Below, piece by piece: positions 1 to 8,054 of a stretch of DNA of 64,000 bases. The position numbers and the translations under genes were made by a program. Below the pieces are notes generated by a model that saw only the letters and a program-made list of their open reading frames with translations, had not been told where the DNA came from and ran no database searches. This DNA comes from an uncultured Flavobacteriales bacterium (GTDB taxonomy: Bacteria; Bacteroidota; Bacteroidia; Flavobacteriales_E; Vicingaceae), in the NCBI GenBank assembly GCA_905479915.1, contig CAJQOH010000013.1, forward strand, positions 1 to 64,000. The letters run 5' to 3'. Every line of letters starts with the position of its first letter. Positions within the stretch are counted from its first letter, which is position 1.

Positions 1-95
1 AAGCTCGAAAGGATTGGAATTGGAAACATAATTTTAATTTAGAAAAAATGACTAAAGAAATGCTTTTACAGTTGAAAAAGAAATACCAGCTGTAA
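1..95 (+). CDS. NAD-dependent epimerase/dehydratase family protein, C-terminal end (partial)
   Basis: Only the last 30 codons are in the window; they read in the third frame from base 3 to a TAA at 93-95. The tail has the pattern A-R-x-D-W-x-W near its start followed by F-N-L-E-K-M-T and a short Lys-rich end. This resembles the C terminus of short-chain (extended) NAD-dependent sugar epimerases and of the epimerase-like L-threonine dehydrogenases of Bacteroidota, where a D-W-x-W-x-H segment precedes a final helix. The resemblance is from memory of the family and the fragment is too short to name a substrate. The start and the whole catalytic domain lie upstream of the window. Confidence 0.5.
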   Translation, partial: ARKDWNWKHNFNLEKMTKEMLLQLKKKYQL

Positions 96-170
96 TTGCT
101 TTTTAATTAAGACTTTACGCATGATTTCACTAAGTTTACAGCCATAATTATTGTTCTACATAACACAAAA

Positions 171-194
171 AAGCCACTACTTAAGTAATGGCTT
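171..194 (-). terminator. Rho-independent terminator of tRNA-Asn
   Basis: An imperfect inverted repeat (AAGCCACTAC, loop TTAA, GTAATGGCTT; one mismatch) is followed on the minus strand by a run of six T. It lies 6 bases past the 3' end of the tRNA-Asn gene. It may also serve the end of the plus-strand epimerase gene, although the T-run is poorer in that direction. Confidence 0.7.
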
Positions 195-200
195 TGTTTG

Positions 201-274
201 CTCCTCTTCAAAGACTCGAACTTTGGACCCTCTGATTAACAGTCAGATGCTCTAACCAGCTGAGCTAAGGAGGA
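201..274 (-). tRNA. tRNA-Asn (anticodon GTT)
   Basis: On the minus strand the sequence folds into a full cloverleaf: acceptor TCCTCCT, D-arm GCTC...GAGC, anticodon stem TCTGA/TCAGA around loop CTGTTAA (anticodon GTT), variable loop, and T-arm CAAAG-TTCGAGT-CTTTG. The discriminator base is G and the following bases are CAA, so the CCA end is not encoded and must be added after transcription. The acceptor stem contains one apparent C-A mismatch at pair 6-67, because the 3' strand reads AAGAGGA rather than the AGGAGGA expected for perfect pairing. Confidence 0.95.
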
Positions 275-298
275 ATGATATAAATATCAAATCGGCTG

Positions 299-329
299 CA
301 ATATTAGTAGAAAGTTTTATAATATACAA
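299..329 (-). promoter_or_regulatory. Promoter of tRNA-Asn
   Basis: On the minus strand TTG (327-329) is followed after 20 bases by TAATATTG (299-306), one base off the Bacteroidota -7 consensus TAnnTTTG. Transcription would begin about 15 bases before the tRNA. It abuts the divergent promoter of the PfkB kinase gene. Confidence 0.55.
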
Positions 330-330
330 C

Positions 331-338
331 TATATTTG
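331..338 (+). promoter_or_regulatory. -7 element of the adenosine kinase gene
   Basis: TATATTTG matches the Bacteroidota -7 consensus TAnnTTTG exactly and lies 29 bases before the ATG at 368. No TTG sits at the expected -33 distance, so only the -7 box is claimed. Confidence 0.5.
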
Positions 339-367
339 TAAAAAAAATATTAAGAAATAATAGCAGG

Positions 368-1363
368 ATGAATAAAAAGTATAATGTATATGGAATAGGC
401 AATGCCTTGGTTGATGTTGTAACTGAAGTTAACGATCAATTTTTACAAGATCACAACATAGAAAAAGGATTGATGACTTTGGTAGATGAAGAAAATCAAA
501 CTAAAATTTCTAATGCTATTAATATGAATAATAGTAACAAACAATGTGGAGGTTCTGCTGCGAACTCTATTATTGCTGTGAGTCAATTTGGAGGGTCGAG
601 TTATTATTCGTGTAAAGTTGCAAATGATGAATTAGGAAATTTCTACAAGAAAGATTTAGCAGCAAACGGTGTTGATTCAAATCTTCAAAATGAAAATTTA
701 GAAGCAGGAATTACAGGGAAATGTTTGGTAATGACTTCTGAAGATGCATCAAGAACAATGAATACATTTTTAGGGATTACACAAAATTACTCTAAAAATG
801 AGATTAAAGAAGAAGCACTTAAGGATGCTGAATACTTGTACATAGAAGGTTACTTGGTAACTTCTGAGAATGGACAAGATGCAATGAAGCATGCTAAGAA
901 ATTAGCAGAAGATAATGGAGTTAAAACGGCAATAACTTTTTCTGATCCTGCAATGGTAAAATATTTTAAAGAGCCTATGACTGCTGTTGTTGGTAATGGT
1001 GTTGATTTGTTATTCTGTAACGAAGAAGAGGCTATGCTTTATACAGATAAGGAAAACCTTTCGGGTGCTAAGGAAGCTTTAAAAGATTCTGCAAAGCAGT
1101 TTGTTATTACTCTTGGAGAAAAAGGAGCTGTTGTTTATGATGGTGATGCATTTATTGATATCGCGCCAAATGCAGTTAATGCAATTGATACAAATGGAGC
1201 TGGCGATTTATTTGCTGGAGCATTTATGTATGGAATCACAAATGGAAAAAGCTATGCAGATGCTGGGAAGTTAGCGTCTAAAGCATCGTCTCAAGTGGTT
1301 ACTCAGTTTGGTCCTAGATTAGAATTGAATCAAGCTAAAGAAATCTTAAGCAATTTAAACTAA
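368..1363 (+). CDS. PfkB-family carbohydrate kinase, probable adenosine kinase
   Basis: A 331-residue ribokinase/PfkB-fold kinase. The N terminus (YGIGNALVDVV) and the G-G-S-A-A-N-S motif form the substrate-binding part. The second PfkB signature near the C terminus, DTNGAGDLFAGAF, holds the catalytic Asp and the anion hole. The overall pattern, including G-I-T-G-x-C and S-R-T-M-N-T-F-L-G, is that of the adenosine-kinase-like branch common in Bacteroidota, which would phosphorylate adenosine to AMP for purine salvage in the cytoplasm. Another nucleoside or sugar is possible because specificity cannot be read with certainty. Length is normal. It is a single-gene unit with its own -7 box upstream and a strong terminator directly after it. 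Confidence 0.8.
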   Translation: MNKKYNVYGIGNALVDVVTEVNDQFLQDHNIEKGLMTLVDEENQTKISNAINMNNSNKQCGGSAANSIIAVSQFGGSSYYSCKVANDELGNFYKKDLAANGVDSNLQNENLEAGITGKCLVMTSEDASRTMNTFLGITQNYSKNEIKEEALKDAEYLYIEGYLVTSENGQDAMKHAKKLAEDNGVKTAITFSDPAMVKYFKEPMTAVVGNGVDLLFCNEEEAMLYTDKENLSGAKEALKDSAKQFVITLGEKGAVVYDGDAFIDIAPNAVNAIDTNGAGDLFAGAFMYGITNGKSYADAGKLASKASSQVVTQFGPRLELNQAKEILSNLN

Positions 1364-1388
1364 GTTTAATTTCTAAATAGAAATATAA

Positions 1389-1423
1389 AATCCCTTGCTT
1401 TAATTAGTGAGGGATTTTTTTTT
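1389..1423 (+). terminator. Rho-independent terminator after the adenosine kinase gene
   Basis: The stem AATCCCTTGC/GTGAGGGATT with an 8-base loop is followed by a run of nine T, 25 bases after the stop codon. Confidence 0.8.
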
Positions 1424-1432
1424 GTTTGTGTA

Positions 1433-1496
1433 CGTCATTCCGGACTTGATCCGGAATCTCCTATTAAAAAGATCCTGAATCAAGTTCAGGATGACG
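1433..1496. repeat. REP-like compound palindromic repeat overlapping the 3' end of hemD
   Basis: Two 27-base arms in inverted orientation (CGTCATTCCGGACTTGATC... and ...AAGTTCAGGATGACG) are separated by a short spacer. Each arm is itself a palindrome: TCCGGA-CTTGA-TCCGG on the left and ATCCTGAA-TCAAG-TTCAGGAT on the right. Where the two arms differ, the differences are paired within each arm and keep its own hairpin. This is the look of a mobile intergenic REP or MITE-type element. The right arm supplies the last codons and the stop codon of hemD. Confidence 0.75.
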
Positions 1497-2217
1497 AAGA
1501 AGAAAGTTTAATCAACTCCTCAACCATCCCCTCAATTGTATGAGGGTTTGCAATAGCTGCAACGGGTAGCTTATTTTCTCTGGCAGTTTTAGCCGTTTCA
1601 GGACCTATGCAAACTATTTTTTCATTTTTAACTTCAATTCCTAGTTTGATAAAAGATTGAATAGTAGAACCACTAGTAAAGGTGATGTAATCAATTTGTT
1701 GGTTGAAGATTTTTGCCAATTCTGTTTCACTATACTCAACTGAATTGTTTGTATAAATAGAAATTGATTTTACTTTACCATTTTTTCCTTCAAGGATTTC
1801 AGCACTATCATTTTTGGCCAAGTTAGATCTCGGTATTAAAATAGTATCGTTTTCAGAAATAGGAAGTTCTTCAGCCAATTGTTTAGCGGTATATTGACTC
1901 GGAATAAAATCTACTTGTAGGCCAATTTGTTCAATTGCTTGTTTTGTTTTTTCTCCTACAACAGCAATTTTAGAATTGATACTGTTGGCGTCAATACTTT
2001 CGAAAAAGAACTGCACAGCATTGGTACTAGTAAAAATAAGCCAATTGTAATGAGTAGATTTTATAGCTGATTTAAGTTTTTCTTGGTTAATTGGTGTAGT
2101 TGTAATTAGGGGTAAAGAAATTGTTTTGGCGCCTAAACTTTCAAGTTGATTGATAAATTTTTCTGCCTGATTTGCAGAACGTGTGATAACAATTGTTTTT
2201 CCTTTAAGTGGTTGCAT
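1486..2217 (-). CDS. hemD: Uroporphyrinogen-III synthase
   Basis: A 243-residue protein that would cyclise hydroxymethylbilane to uroporphyrinogen III. The family is poorly conserved, but the two-domain pattern is visible: an N-terminal K-T-I-V-I-T-R-S start, the mid-chain N-W-L-I-F-T-S-T-N-A-V segment, and later Y-I-T-F-T-S-G-S-T and C-I-G-P-E-T-A. The ORF track starts at a GTG; the ATG one codon later (2217) is preferred. It lies 9 bases after the stop of the hemA-hemC fusion on the same strand, so it is probably cotranscribed. The final five serines and the TGA come from the palindromic repeat at 1433-1496, so the natural C terminus may have been replaced. Confidence 0.88.
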   Translation of the reverse strand: MQPLKGKTIVITRSANQAEKFINQLESLGAKTISLPLITTTPINQEKLKSAIKSTHYNWLIFTSTNAVQFFFESIDANSINSKIAVVGEKTKQAIEQIGLQVDFIPSQYTAKQLAEELPISENDTILIPRSNLAKNDSAEILEGKNGKVKSISIYTNNSVEYSETELAKIFNQQIDYITFTSGSTIQSFIKLGIEVKNEKIVCIGPETAKTARENKLPVAAIANPHTIEGMVEELIKLSSSSS

Positions 2218-2226
2218 CACTTAAAA

Positions 2227-4416
2227 TTATATTTCGGTTTCACTCAGTACCGTAGCTTTTTTTTTACTTTCTATCTTTTCTTTAAGCTGAGCAGCTAAAG
2301 TTCTTGCCAATGTTTTTTTATTGTCTATAGTTCCAGATATATTAGCTCTTTCAAAGTTTTTACCATCCTCAGTAGCATAAACACCTTCAATAGATATTTC
2401 ATTTTCGTTTGCTTGAGCATAAGCTGCTATTGGCATATTGCATCCTCCACCAAGAGCAATTAAAAAAGCTCTTTCCGCATCAGCAGCATTTTTGGTAGGT
2501 TCATGTTTTAATTTTTTAACCAGCTCTAAAATATCGCCAGCTTTATCAATTAATTCAATTCCTAAAATTGCTTGACCAACTGCAGGAAGCATCACATCAG
2601 TTTCAAATATTTCTGTTGCAATATCAAGCATGTTCATTTTTTCTAAACCAGTTGCAGCTAAAACAATAGCATCATAACCTTCGGTTTCCATTTTATGAAT
2701 TCTGCTTTCAACGTTTCCTTGAATAAATTTATATTCTAAATCAGGTCTAACCTGCATTAGTTGGGCGCTTCTTCTTAGGCTTCCTGTTCCTATAACTGCT
2801 CCTTTTGGTAGCTCAGCTAAAGTCTGTCCGTTTTTAGAGATTAAAACATCTCTGGCGTCTCTTCTCGGAGTAACTGGTATAACTCTTAATCCAACAACCT
2901 CTTCAGTTGGGATATCTTTGTAACTGTGGATGGCAATGTCAATTTCTCCAGCCAACATGGCTCTTTGTAAAGCTGAGGTAAAAGCACCTACAACATCAAT
3001 GTTTCCTTCATCACCAGAAGTTCTAATTATTTTGGTTTCAAATTCGTAATCAGGTTGTACTTTTTTCAATTGATCAATAATCCAATTGGTTTGCGTTAAA
3101 GCCAGTTTACTTCCTCTAGTACCAACAATTATTTTTTTCTTAGGAACAAAAATATCTACCCCTTCAACATCTAAAATCTTTTTAGCGGTGTTAATAGGAT
3201 TGTCTTGTTCATGGATGTTTTGAGCAATGTTTTTTATTCCTTCTATAGTAGGGTTGGAGATCTTTCTCAATAAACGATGCGTAAAACGGTCCAATACATC
3301 TTTTGTATGTTCGTCAATGTCTCCCATTTTAGGAAGAAGCCATTTGAGTTCTTCATCCTTAATGTTTTCCATGTTTTTCCAATACGCTTCAATAACCGGG
3401 GCAACTTTTCGATTTCTTAACCAAACCATAAACCAGTCTAGCTCTTCGTTAACTAGTTTTCTAGCCTTTGGAATTTCGTCATATCGTTTTAATAACCCAT
3501 CATACGTTATCTTCTTGATATCATCTAAATCATACAAAGAAATATTAGGGTCATTTTTTAATGAAGGATTGAAATTTCTTGGAACACCAAAATCGATAAA
3601 AAGTTTATGTCCTCCAGATTGTAAAGCAAAACTGGCTCTAGGACATTTGCTTTCTGCCATGGTTTCTTCATGGAGTAAGTTGATTTCTCCTTGAGTTCCG
3701 CCAACAATAATATTGGCTTCAGATAAAGCAGTGTGCATGTTCTCCATATCAACAGCTTCACCTTTCCACTCTGCAGCCATTTCTTTAGCACGGTCGATAT
3801 CGTGGCTGGCAACATAAAGCTTTTTAATTTTTGTTCTATCTAAAACAGTAGTTACCAAGTTGGCCATATTTCCAGTTCCAATAACTAAAAAAGTGGAATC
3901 AGATAACTCGTATTTATGTTTGGTAATTAATTCAAAACCAACCGTTGCTAAAGAGGCTGAAAACTTTCCAATATTTGTTTCTAAACGAACTCGTTTTCCG
4001 GTGTGTAAACTTTGTCTAACTAATTCATCCAATACAGGGCCAATTGTTTTTTGTTCTCTTCCTAAATCTAATCCGTCTCTAATCTGTCCTGTAATTTGGT
4101 GTTCACCAATTGCTTGAGATTCTAAACCTGCAGCAGTAGAAAATAAATTTCTGATGGCTATTTCACTATCGGGTAAAATTGATAAGTATTGTCTGTAGTT
4201 CCCAAATTTATCAAAGTATTCTAAAATTTGGTTGTGACTTTTTCCGTAAGCATAGATGGATAGTCTATTACAAGTAGAAACAATAAAAACTTCTTTATAC
4301 GTTTTTTTTAACTCTTGTAAGGCAGTAATCGTTTGTTCCTTGTTAAGGGCTAATCTTTCCCTAACTGCTATTGGTGCAAATCGATGACTAAGTTCTACTC
4401 CTATTACTTTATCCAT
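2227..4416 (-). CDS. hemA-hemC: Fused glutamyl-tRNA reductase and hydroxymethylbilane synthase (HemA-HemC)
   Basis: One continuous reading frame of 729 residues carries two complete tetrapyrrole enzymes. Residues 1 to about 420 are glutamyl-tRNA reductase: catalytic Cys in STCNR, the G-E-H-Q-I-T-G-Q motif, a Rossmann NADPH site (VIGTGNMA) and the C-terminal dimerisation helices. Residues about 424 to 729 are hydroxymethylbilane synthase, starting IIVGTRGSKLALTQ and containing GGGCNMPIAA, whose Cys holds the dipyrromethane cofactor. Both halves have normal full length with almost no linker. The track start is a TTG at 4437; the ATG at 4416 is preferred because a TAAATTTG -7 box overlies the TTG. 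The hemD gene follows, so steps 1, 4 and 5 of the C5 pathway to uroporphyrinogen III are together. Confidence 0.92.
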   Translation of the reverse strand: MDKVIGVELSHRFAPIAVRERLALNKEQTITALQELKKTYKEVFIVSTCNRLSIYAYGKSHNQILEYFDKFGNYRQYLSILPDSEIAIRNLFSTAAGLESQAIGEHQITGQIRDGLDLGREQKTIGPVLDELVRQSLHTGKRVRLETNIGKFSASLATVGFELITKHKYELSDSTFLVIGTGNMANLVTTVLDRTKIKKLYVASHDIDRAKEMAAEWKGEAVDMENMHTALSEANIIVGGTQGEINLLHEETMAESKCPRASFALQSGGHKLFIDFGVPRNFNPSLKNDPNISLYDLDDIKKITYDGLLKRYDEIPKARKLVNEELDWFMVWLRNRKVAPVIEAYWKNMENIKDEELKWLLPKMGDIDEHTKDVLDRFTHRLLRKISNPTIEGIKNIAQNIHEQDNPINTAKKILDVEGVDIFVPKKKIIVGTRGSKLALTQTNWIIDQLKKVQPDYEFETKIIRTSGDEGNIDVVGAFTSALQRAMLAGEIDIAIHSYKDIPTEEVVGLRVIPVTPRRDARDVLISKNGQTLAELPKGAVIGTGSLRRSAQLMQVRPDLEYKFIQGNVESRIHKMETEGYDAIVLAATGLEKMNMLDIATEIFETDVMLPAVGQAILGIELIDKAGDILELVKKLKHEPTKNAADAERAFLIALGGGCNMPIAAYAQANENEISIEGVYATEDGKNFERANISGTIDNKKTLARTLAAQLKEKIESKKKATVLSETEI

Positions 4417-4434
4417 ACCTATTTTAAAGGATAG

Positions 4435-4442
4435 CAAATTTA
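4435..4442 (-). promoter_or_regulatory. -7 element of the hemA-hemC-hemD operon
   Basis: On the minus strand this reads TAAATTTG, an exact match to TAnnTTTG, and places the transcript start about 12 bases before the ATG at 4416. No TTG is found at the -33 distance. The box covers the alternative TTG start of the ORF track, which argues against that start. Confidence 0.5.
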
Positions 4443-4862
4443 CTAAAATTGAGATAAGTTCTATTCGTTTATTTCATAAGAATTATTTGAGTCTTTTATT
4501 CTTGTGAAAAATTTTAGAGAATCTATTTGTAGTATTGGTTGTTTTGAGAAAATAACAGTTCCTTTTTTACGTTTTTGGTAGTGTGAAAAGAGGTTTTAGG
4601 ATATTTTTTAATTAAGTATTTATACCTAGGTAATTGTAAGTGCTTGCACATAGAATATTTTTTGAATTAAGAAAGACATGTTAATAACATTTGTTAAAAA
4701 AAACGCAAACCCTTGTGTTTCAAATTATCTTGCAAGGTGAAACATGTTGAAAAATATAGTAGACGAAATGTGTCATAAAACCGACCAATACGCACTATAA
4801 TTGTACTAAGAATTTTAGCAGTAGAATTCGATTATTAATAAACTAATAAAACCCTTTCAGAA
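4443..4862. other. 420-base divergent intergenic region between hemA-hemC and the B12-dependent ribonucleotide reductase
   Basis: No coding sequence is seen. It must hold the reductase promoter, but no exact TAnnTTTG box in a good position was found; near misses are TATCTTGC near 4726 and TAACATTTG near 4685. An unusual block at 4711-4744 contains CCTTG then TGTTTCA, and after ten bases CAAGG then TGAAACA, so the two possible stems are interleaved. No recognisable cobalamin riboswitch motif or clear NrdR box is seen. Confidence 0.5.
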
Positions 4863-7493
4863 ATGGAGAAAACATTAAATCAAGTGAGCGAGTCTGTCGA
4901 AAAAAATGAAGAAAAGTTACAGGCGTCTAATCCTAAAAATGACGAAATCGTGAAAAAATCTTATTCTTTTGATGAAGCTTTAGAAGAAGCTACAAAATAT
5001 TTTAAAGGTGATGAACTTGCAGCTAATGTTTGGATAAATAAATATGCGTTAAAAGATTCTGAAGGGAATATTTATGAGAGTAATCCTGATCAAATGCACC
5101 ATCGTTTGGCAAAAGAAATTGCTCGTATAGAAAACAAATATGATAATCCATATTCTGAAGAGGAAATTTATGAGGTGCTAAAGGGGTTTAAGCACATCGT
5201 TCCACAAGGTGGTCCAATGACGGGTATTGGTAATGATTACCAAATAGGTTCTTTATCTAACTGTTTTGTTATTGGTAATGATGGGAATTCAGACTCTTAT
5301 GGAGGAGTTATGAAAATTGATGAAGAGCAGGTTCAATTAATGAAACGAAGAGGTGGAGTTGGTCATGACTTATCTCACATCAGGCCAAAAGGTAGTGCTG
5401 TTAAAAACAGTGCATTAACTTCTACAGGAGTTGTACCTTTTATGGAAAGATATTCTAATTCAACTAGAGAGGTTGCTCAAGATGGTAGAAGAGGAGCTTT
5501 AATGTTATCTACTTCTATTAAGCATCCAGATGCTGAGCACTTTATTGATGCGAAAATGGATGGTACTAAAGTTACCGGAGCAAATGTTTCTGTAAGAATA
5601 GATCATGATTTTATGAAAGCTGTAAAATCTGGTGCTGATTACAAGCAACAGTATCCAATCAATTCTACTGAGCCTAAATTTACCAATACGGTAAATGCAA
5701 AAAGATTATGGGATAAGATTATACACAATGCATGGAAATCTGCTGAGCCAGGAATTTTATTTTGGGATACAGTAATCGATGAATCAATTCCTGATTGTTA
5801 TGCAGATTTAGGATTTAGAACAGTATCTACAAATCCTTGTGGAGAAATTCCTTTATGTCCTTATGATAGCTGTAGGTTGTTAGCGGTTAATTTATATACT
5901 TATGTAGAAAATCCTTTTACCGAAGGAGCTACATTTAATTATGAAAAATTCAATACACATGTAGGGATGGCTCAACGTATTATGGATGATATCGTTGATT
6001 TAGAAATGGAGAAGGTAAATACGATTATCGCAAAAATCGAAGCAGATCCAGAAACTGAAGAAGTAAAAAGAACAGAATTGAGTCTTTGGAAAAAAATTAA
6101 AACCAAAGCAATAGAAGGAAGAAGAACAGGAGTTGGAATTACAGCAGAAGGAGATATGTTGGCAGCATTAAATTACCAATATGGAACTCCGGAAGCAACT
6201 ACTTTCTCAACAGATATACACAAGAGATTAGCTTTAGCAGCTTACCGTTCTTCAGTAGATATGGCTAGAGATAGAGGTTCTTTCCCTGTTTACGATTCAA
6301 TTCGTGAAGAGAAAAACCCAATGATTAACCGTATTAAAGATGCTGATCCAGCACTTTATAATGATATGGTGAAGTATGGAAGAAGAAACATTGCTTTGTT
6401 AACTATTGCTCCTACTGGAACAACAAGTATGATGACTCAAACTTCTTCTGGAATTGAGCCAGTATTTATGGTTTCATACATGAGAAGAAAAAAAGTAAAC
6501 CCGAATGATCAAAATTCTAGAGTTGATTTTGTTGATGAGGTTGGAGATTCTTGGGAAGAATACAATGTGTTCCACCATAAATTTTTAACATGGTTAGAAG
6601 TAAATGGTTATGATACTGATGAAGTAGCAGCAATGAAAGCTGAAGATTTACAAAAGATCGTAGAAAAATCTCCTTATTATGGAGCTACAGCAAATGATGT
6701 TGATTGGGTAGAAAAAGTAAGATTACAAGGAGCTGTTCAAAAATGGATAGATCATTCAATTAGTGTAACAGTTAATGTTCCTAACGATTGTACAGAAGAG
6801 CTGGTAAGTAAAATATACCAAACTGGATGGGAAGAAGGATGTAAAGGAATTACTGTTTATAGAGATGGTTCAAGAAGTGGAGTATTGGTTTCTAAAGACG
6901 AAAAGAAAGAAGCAGAAAAGGATAAAGTAATCAATGCTTTTTTAGAAACTCAAGCACCAAAAAGACCGGCTAAATTAGAAGCAGAAATTGTAAAGTTTAA
7001 CAACGAAAATGAAAAATGGATTGCTGTAATTGGATTGTTAGATGGTCGCCCTTATGAAATATTTACAGGTGGAGCAGAAGAATCTTTTGCAATCTTATCA
7101 CATGTAGAAAAAGGTTGGGTAATCAAAAGTGAATCTGAGGATGGTAGAGCGCGTTATGACTTCCAATACGAAGATGGTCATGGTTATAAAACAACTATTG
7201 AAGGGTTATCAAGAACCTTTAATAAAGAATACTGGAATTACGCGAAATTAATTTCTGGAGTATTGCGTCATGGAATGCCATTAACGTTTGTGGTGGATAT
7301 GGTAAACAATCTACACTTAAGTGATGAAACATTAAATACTTGGAAAAAAGGTGTTGTACGTTCATTAAAACGTTTTATTCCTGATGGAGCAAAACCATCA
7401 GAAAATGTTTGTCCAAACTGTAGTGAAGCAGCTTTAGTATATGAAGAAGGATGCTTAAACTGTAAGAGTTGTGGACACTCTAAATGTGGTTAA
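4863..7493 (+). CDS. nrdJ: Adenosylcobalamin-dependent (class II) ribonucleotide reductase
   Basis: An 876-residue single-chain reductase that makes deoxyribonucleotides using a radical generated from vitamin B12, so no small R2 subunit is needed. Visible landmarks are the redox cysteine in S-L-S-N-C-F-V (about residue 134), the active-site loop N-P-C-G-E at about 324-328 with the thiyl Cys, Asn and Glu of the radical mechanism, and the substrate loop APTGTTSMM at about 515. After residue 700 comes a TSCPD-type domain and then a Cys-rich tail (CPNC...CLNCKSCGHSKCG) that probably binds zinc and passes electrons to the active site. The first 45 residues are a charged extension. It stands alone with a terminator after it. 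Confidence 0.93.
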   Translation: MEKTLNQVSESVEKNEEKLQASNPKNDEIVKKSYSFDEALEEATKYFKGDELAANVWINKYALKDSEGNIYESNPDQMHHRLAKEIARIENKYDNPYSEEEIYEVLKGFKHIVPQGGPMTGIGNDYQIGSLSNCFVIGNDGNSDSYGGVMKIDEEQVQLMKRRGGVGHDLSHIRPKGSAVKNSALTSTGVVPFMERYSNSTREVAQDGRRGALMLSTSIKHPDAEHFIDAKMDGTKVTGANVSVRIDHDFMKAVKSGADYKQQYPINSTEPKFTNTVNAKRLWDKIIHNAWKSAEPGILFWDTVIDESIPDCYADLGFRTVSTNPCGEIPLCPYDSCRLLAVNLYTYVENPFTEGATFNYEKFNTHVGMAQRIMDDIVDLEMEKVNTIIAKIEADPETEEVKRTELSLWKKIKTKAIEGRRTGVGITAEGDMLAALNYQYGTPEATTFSTDIHKRLALAAYRSSVDMARDRGSFPVYDSIREEKNPMINRIKDADPALYNDMVKYGRRNIALLTIAPTGTTSMMTQTSSGIEPVFMVSYMRRKKVNPNDQNSRVDFVDEVGDSWEEYNVFHHKFLTWLEVNGYDTDEVAAMKAEDLQKIVEKSPYYGATANDVDWVEKVRLQGAVQKWIDHSISVTVNVPNDCTEELVSKIYQTGWEEGCKGITVYRDGSRSGVLVSKDEKKEAEKDKVINAFLETQAPKRPAKLEAEIVKFNNENEKWIAVIGLLDGRPYEIFTGGAEESFAILSHVEKGWVIKSESEDGRARYDFQYEDGHGYKTTIEGLSRTFNKEYWNYAKLISGVLRHGMPLTFVVDMVNNLHLSDETLNTWKKGVVRSLKRFIPDGAKPSENVCPNCSEAALVYEEGCLNCKSCGHSKCG

Positions 7494-7510
7494 GAAAAAA
7501 TAAATGAATA

Positions 7511-7540
7511 AAGGCTCCAATAACTTGGGGCCTTTTTTTT
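7511..7540 (+). terminator. Terminator of the class II ribonucleotide reductase gene
   Basis: The stem AAGGCTCCAA/TTGGGGCCTT (one G-T pair) with loop TAAC is followed by eight T, 17 bases after the stop codon. Confidence 0.8.
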
Positions 7541-7548
7541 GGTCTTTA

Positions 7549-8001
7549 TTATAGTGAGGCCATTGTTACTGGACTTCCATGGTAAGAAGATGGTCCCGTA
7601 ATATCTCCTTTAAAAAATAAGGAGTTTTCTTTCGAAAGGAGCTCAATGCTGTACTGATGTGCTTGATCTTTTGCAGTTTTGTTTTGAGGTATTTCTCCAA
7701 TGATCTTATTGTTGTAAGAAACTAGTAAAATTTGGTTTCCTTTAGCAGATGGTATCTTGTTGATTAGTTTGCCATTTTTAAATACAATAACATCTTCACA
7801 AAGTGCATCTTTAGATTCGCAGATCCATTTTACCTGGAGTAAATTTTTATCAATGTATTCATTAGTAGAAACTGTTAATGTGTTTCCATAAACAAAATGC
7901 TGAAAATAAGTAATAGGAGTGTTTCCTTTATTTAGGCTCGGGTGCAATGCGAATATCCCCGAAACAACAATGATTGATAATATGTTTTTAACTAAAGTCA
8001 T
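7549..8001 (-). CDS. Exported hypothetical protein downstream of the sigma/anti-sigma pair
   Basis: A 150-residue protein with an N-terminal hydrophobic segment (about residues 5-20) that looks like a signal peptide or anchor, followed by a polar, beta-rich region. Two cysteines lie close together (WICESKDALCED) and could form a disulfide outside the cytoplasm. I do not recognise the family. It starts 53 bases after the stop of the membrane protein at 8055-9614 on the same strand, so it is likely the third gene of the ECF sigma operon. A role in the same envelope response is an inference from position only. Confidence 0.6.
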   Translation of the reverse strand: MTLVKNILSIIVVSGIFALHPSLNKGNTPITYFQHFVYGNTLTVSTNEYIDKNLLQVKWICESKDALCEDVIVFKNGKLINKIPSAKGNQILLVSYNNKIIGEIPQNKTAKDQAHQYSIELLSKENSLFFKGDITGPSSYHGSPVTMASL

Positions 8002-8054
8002 TAAATATTGATTGCTCTACTACTAACACGATATAGGTTGCTAAAAGGTTGGAT

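Noticed and set aside
3227-3694. 155-residue plus-strand ORF
   Set aside because: It lies antisense inside the hemA-hemC fusion, has no family features, and is a frame shadow.
4790-4806. NrdR box (CACTATAATTGTACT)
   Set aside because: Only part of the NrdR consensus is present, the palindrome is broken, and there is no second box at a helical distance.
4443-4862. Cobalamin riboswitch in front of the B12-dependent ribonucleotide reductase
   Set aside because: The region was read for the conserved B12-box and the surrounding stem pattern; neither is seen. The leader is AT-rich without the GC-rich core expected.
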